This document shows, piece by piece, positions 61,207 to 64,000 of a stretch of DNA of 64,000 bases (within the stretch, counting starts at the first letter, position 1; every line of letters starts with the position of its first letter). The position numbers and the translations under genes are program-made. This DNA comes from Hymenobacter canadensis (GTDB lineage Bacteria; Bacteroidota; Bacteroidia; Cytophagales; Hymenobacteraceae): NCBI RefSeq assembly GCF_027359925.1, contig NZ_CP114767.1:1550001-1614000 (forward strand), read 5' to 3'. Below the pieces are notes generated by a model. It did no database searches. It saw only the letters and a list, made by a program, of their open reading frames with translations, and was not told the DNA's origin.

Positions 61207-61342
61207 TCAGGGAACAAGTGCCCATATTGGGGCGGCCGGCTGTTTTTTTCGATGTTGCGCTGTCCATCGTCCGCCGAAAGCAGCTGGCGTGGCCTATCCT
61301 TATTCCGCGTCAGCCTCCGGCAGCGTATACACTAGCCTTTTT

Positions 61343-62284
61343 ATGCGCCGTTTATTATTCGTCGGCCTGCTCCTGACCACCTGCTGCACCAGCCGACCGG
61401 CGCGGGTAGAGCAGGTACAACTGATTACGCAGGACCTCGACAACTTCTGGGCCGCGTATCCGGCGGCCCTGCGCGACACGGCTCAGGCGTACCGGATTTT
61501 TCAGGAGCAGTATTTTGCCAAGGCCTCGCCCGGCCTGCGCGACTATTACGCCCGTAAATACCAAAACGACCCGGTGCAGTTTGCCCGGCGCATCACCCAA
61601 CGGCCGCGCTACTACACTTCTATACGCCAGACCACGCTGGCGGTAGCCGCCCAGAAACCGCAGATTCTATCGGCTTTCCGGCAGTTGCAGGCGCTTTATC
61701 CGCCGGCCCGTTTTAGCCACATCTATTTTCTGGTGGGCGGTTTCGCGGGCAGCACGGCCCAACCGCCGGGCCTGCTTATCGGCCTCGACCAGACGGCCAA
61801 CGGCCCCGGCGTGGACACCTCGGAGCTGACCTTGGTGCAGCGCAACCGCTGCGGCCCCATCACGGATCTGCCCAGCCTGATAACCCACGAAATGGTGCAC
61901 AACGTGCAGCAGCGCAACGATGGGATGCTACTCAGCGCGGCTATCCGGGAAGGTATGGCCGATTTTGTGGCGGAACTGGTGACCGGAACTTTGGGCAACA
62001 ACGCCCGGCTGCATGCCTACGGTAACGCCCATGCGGCCGCGCTGTGGCGCGCCTTCCGGCAGGAAATGCGCGGCACTGACACCCACAACTGGCTGGCCAA
62101 CAGCGCGCAGGAAACCACCGAAAAACCCTGCGACCTGGGCTACTACGTGGGCTACAAGATCTGCCAAGCCTACTACACCAAATCCGCCGACAAAAAGCAG
62201 GCCCTGGCCACGATGCTCACCACCCACGACTTCCCGGCCTTCCTGGCCCGAAGCGGTTATGCCGGAATTTCTCGTACGCCGTAG
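61343..62284 (+). CDS. DUF2268-like predicted zinc protease, lipoprotein
   Basis: 313 aa. A short hydrophobic signal ending LLLTTCCTS suggests lipid attachment at Cys 13 or 14. The zinc motif is HEMVH in SLITHEMVHNVQQ, with a third ligand probably Glu in REGMADFVAELV, a gluzincin-like layout; the region before it (FSHIYFLVGGFAGSTAQPPGLLIGLDQ) is as in DUF2268 predicted Zn-dependent proteases. Such proteins likely act in the periplasm or on the surface. ATG at 61343 is chosen for the signal. It stands between the nucleotidyltransferase pair (divergent) and an M28 peptidase gene, 74 bases upstream of the latter. Confidence 0.78.
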   Translation: MRRLLFVGLLLTTCCTSRPARVEQVQLITQDLDNFWAAYPAALRDTAQAYRIFQEQYFAKASPGLRDYYARKYQNDPVQFARRITQRPRYYTSIRQTTLAVAAQKPQILSAFRQLQALYPPARFSHIYFLVGGFAGSTAQPPGLLIGLDQTANGPGVDTSELTLVQRNRCGPITDLPSLITHEMVHNVQQRNDGMLLSAAIREGMADFVAELVTGTLGNNARLHAYGNAHAAALWRAFRQEMRGTDTHNWLANSAQETTEKPCDLGYYVGYKICQAYYTKSADKKQALATMLTTHDFPAFLARSGYAGISRTP

Positions 62285-62358
62285 CCTCCGCAGCCTCAAT
62301 TACGCTTACATTTCCTCCGACCAATCCGGTTGTCCGCCAACTCCCCGCTCCACACGCT

Positions 62359-64000
62359 ATGCCCTCTTCCACTCATTTCCCGGCCCGCCTGCTCCCGGCC
62401 GGCCTCCTGCTGACCCTGGCTCTGGCCGGCTGCCAGTCGAAGCCCGCCGCCACCGAAACGGCCGCCACCGCTGCCCCGGATACTGCTGACGCCATCAGCG
62501 CGGCCAGCATCAGCAAGTACCTGCAGGCGGTTTCCTCGGATGAGATGCTGGGGCGCAAGCCGTTTACGGCGGGTGAGCAGCGCAGCACCCAGTATCTGGC
62601 CGATGAGTTCAAGCGCCTCGGGCTGCAGCCGGGTCCCAACGGCACGTATTCCCAGCCAGTACCGCTGGTGGAAATTACGGGCACGCCTTCCGCTACCCTG
62701 CAAATCAAGGGTAAAGGCCAGCCGCTGAGCCTGCAGTACAAGACCGATTTCGTGGCCTTCACCCAGCGCGAACAGGCGCAGGTCAGCGTTACGAACTCGG
62801 AGTTGGTGTTTGCCGGCTACGGCGTGGTGGCCCCCGAGTACGGCTGGGACGACTACGCCGGCCTCGATGTGAAGGGCAAAACCGTGGTGGTGCTCGTCAA
62901 TGACCCCGGCAACGCGGGCCAGGACTCCACTTTGTTCAAGGGCCGGGCCATGACCTACTACGGCCGCTGGACCTACAAATACGAGGAAGCCGCCCGCCAC
63001 GGCGCCGCCGGTCTGCTCATCGTGCACGATACCCAGCCGGCCGCTTACCCCTGGAGCGTGGTGCTGAGCGGAGCCACCAGCCCCAAGCTGCGCGCCCAAA
63101 CCGCCAACAAAGGCGCCGACAAGTGCGCCCTGGAAGGTTGGCTGACCCTGGACGCGGCCAAAAAGCTGTTCCAGACCGCCGGCCTCAGCTACGACGAGCT
63201 CTACGCCGCCGCCAATACCCGCGGCTTCCGGCCCCGGCCGCTGGGCGGGCTCACGCTCACGACCGGCATCCAGAACAAGCTGCGCCACCAGACCTCGCGC
63301 AACGTGCTGGCCGTTCTGCCCGGCACCACCCGTCCCCAGGAGTACATCCTCTATTCGGCCCACTGGGACCATTTCGGCATCGGTAAAGCCATTGCCGGCG
63401 ACTCCATCTACAACGGGACCGTGGACGACGGCACCGGCTTGGCCGCCCTGCTGAGCATTGCCGAAGCCTTCCAGCAAGCCAAGCAGAAGCCCCAGCGCAG
63501 CCTCGTGTTTCTGGCCGTAACCGGCGAAGAGCAGGGGCTGCTGGGCTCGGCCTACTACGCCCAGCACCCGCCCTTCCCGCTCAACAAAACCGTGGCCGAC
63601 CTGAACATGGACATGCTCTGGCCCTACGGCCCGATGAAGGACCTGACGGTTATCGGCTACGGGCAGTCGGAGCTGGAAGACTACGCCCGCGCCGCCGCTA
63701 AGGAGCAAAACCGCTACCTGCTGCCCGACCAGACGCCCGAAACCGGCATGTTCTACCGCTCCGACCACTTCAGCTTCGCCCACGTGGGCGTGCCCTCGCT
63801 CTACGCCAGCGGCGGTTTCGAGAGCCGCACCGGCGGCAAGGCTACCATCGCCCAACAGCGCCAGAACTACACCTCCACCATGTACCACAAGCCCGCCGAC
63901 CAGTTCGACCCCAGCTGGGACCTGACCGGCATTGCCCAGGACGCCCAGCTTTACTTCCGCGTGGGCCAGCGCCTGGCGGGTGAAACCACGTTTCCGCAGT
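62359..64000 (+). CDS. M28-family metallopeptidase, lipoprotein, truncated by window edge
   Basis: 547 codons in the window; no stop before 64000. Lipoprotein signal with lipobox ALAGC (Cys near residue 24). M28 (aminopeptidase Y/Ap1-like) zinc ligands: His and Asp in YSAHWDHFG, Asp in GTVDDGTGLAAL, Glu-Glu in TGEEQGLLGS, Asp in LNMDMLW and His in YRSDHFSFAHVGVPSLY. A PA domain is inserted at about residues 145-260 (LVFAGYGVVAPEYGWDDYAGLDVKGK, GAAGLLIVHDTQ). Expected to remove N-terminal amino acids from peptides in the periplasm. It follows the zinc protease in the same direction, a possible two-gene peptide-degrading operon. Confidence 0.92.
   Translation, partial: MPSSTHFPARLLPAGLLLTLALAGCQSKPAATETAATAAPDTADAISAASISKYLQAVSSDEMLGRKPFTAGEQRSTQYLADEFKRLGLQPGPNGTYSQPVPLVEITGTPSATLQIKGKGQPLSLQYKTDFVAFTQREQAQVSVTNSELVFAGYGVVAPEYGWDDYAGLDVKGKTVVVLVNDPGNAGQDSTLFKGRAMTYYGRWTYKYEEAARHGAAGLLIVHDTQPAAYPWSVVLSGATSPKLRAQTANKGADKCALEGWLTLDAAKKLFQTAGLSYDELYAAANTRGFRPRPLGGLTLTTGIQNKLRHQTSRNVLAVLPGTTRPQEYILYSAHWDHFGIGKAIAGDSIYNGTVDDGTGLAALLSIAEAFQQAKQKPQRSLVFLAVTGEEQGLLGSAYYAQHPPFPLNKTVADLNMDMLWPYGPMKDLTVIGYGQSELEDYARAAAKEQNRYLLPDQTPETGMFYRSDHFSFAHVGVPSLYASGGFESRTGGKATIAQQRQNYTSTMYHKPADQFDPSWDLTGIAQDAQLYFRVGQRLAGETTFPQ

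Noticed and set aside
62296-63888. 530-codon minus-strand open frame opposite the M28 peptidase
   Set aside because: The plus-strand peptidase carries all metal ligands; the antisense frame is a shadow.

Overview
The window looks like chromosomal DNA of a high-GC member of the Bacteroidota, most likely Hymenobacter or a close Cytophagales relative. This rests on GC-rich coding sequence with short AT-rich intergenic patches, promoters of the Bacteroidota type (TAnnTTTG, sometimes with TTG about 20 bases upstream), few Shine-Dalgarno-like sites, and family content typical of the phylum: Porin_10-like protein, GH97, DUF6377, DUF4159, SusC-like plug domain, SMUG2-type glycosylase, MiaE. The genus is inferred from resemblance, not from a marker gene comparison.

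Layout. 1-8.2 kb: start of an ABC permease, a secreted protein often labelled asparagine synthetase B, a small secreted protein, miaE, a putative porin, lpxK, SMUG2-like glycosylase and a NIF3-family protein. 8.2-13.6 kb: zinc-ribbon coiled-coil protein, TPR protein, pabB, CAT-like acetyltransferase, HAD hydrolase. 13.8-21.8 kb: miaB, a sensorless sigma-54 activator, lptE, a TPR protein, secG, groES, groEL, the conserved housekeeping block of the window. 21.8-31 kb: POT transporter, pckA, S1/P1 nuclease, two small secreted proteins, an SDR, rsmE and a DUF4159 protein. 31-35.7 kb: a complete red/far-red light-sensing cassette (heme oxygenase, bacteriophytochrome kinase, single-domain response regulator, receiver-first kinase). 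35.77-36.84 kb: an apparently intact IS630-family element with a -1 frameshift signal. 36.8-41 kb: lipid and envelope enzymes on the minus strand ending with accA. 41.2-52.1 kb: a starch/maltodextrin region (DUF6377 regulator, GH97, GH13 lipoprotein, cyclomaltodextrinase) interrupted by two near-identical tRNA-Asp(GTC) genes, a DASH cryptochrome and an ADP-ribosylglycohydrolase. 52.3-58.5 kb: a giant alpha-2-macroglobulin-like gene carrying an internal carboxypeptidase-regulatory plus TonB-plug insert and broken by one in-frame amber codon. 58.7-64 kb: a small basic secreted protein, two RlaP-type nucleotidyltransferases, a DUF2268-like lipoprotein protease and a truncated M28 peptidase.

How the parts work together. 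The heme oxygenase makes biliverdin for the adjacent phytochrome, whose signal can pass to two receivers encoded directly behind it. The sigma-54 activator lies 2.9 kb upstream of groES, which has a sigma-54-like promoter preceded by two phased 18-bp repeats. The glycosidases convert starch and maltodextrin to glucose, but no SusC/SusD pair is present here.

Most striking at the DNA level are (i) a set of about a dozen intergenic palindromic elements, several of which share one central word although their arms differ, and some of which supply codons to neighbouring genes; (ii) four genes whose start codon lies exactly four bases after a TAnnTTTG-like promoter, predicting leaderless mRNAs; and (iii) the amber-split macroglobulin/plug hybrid.
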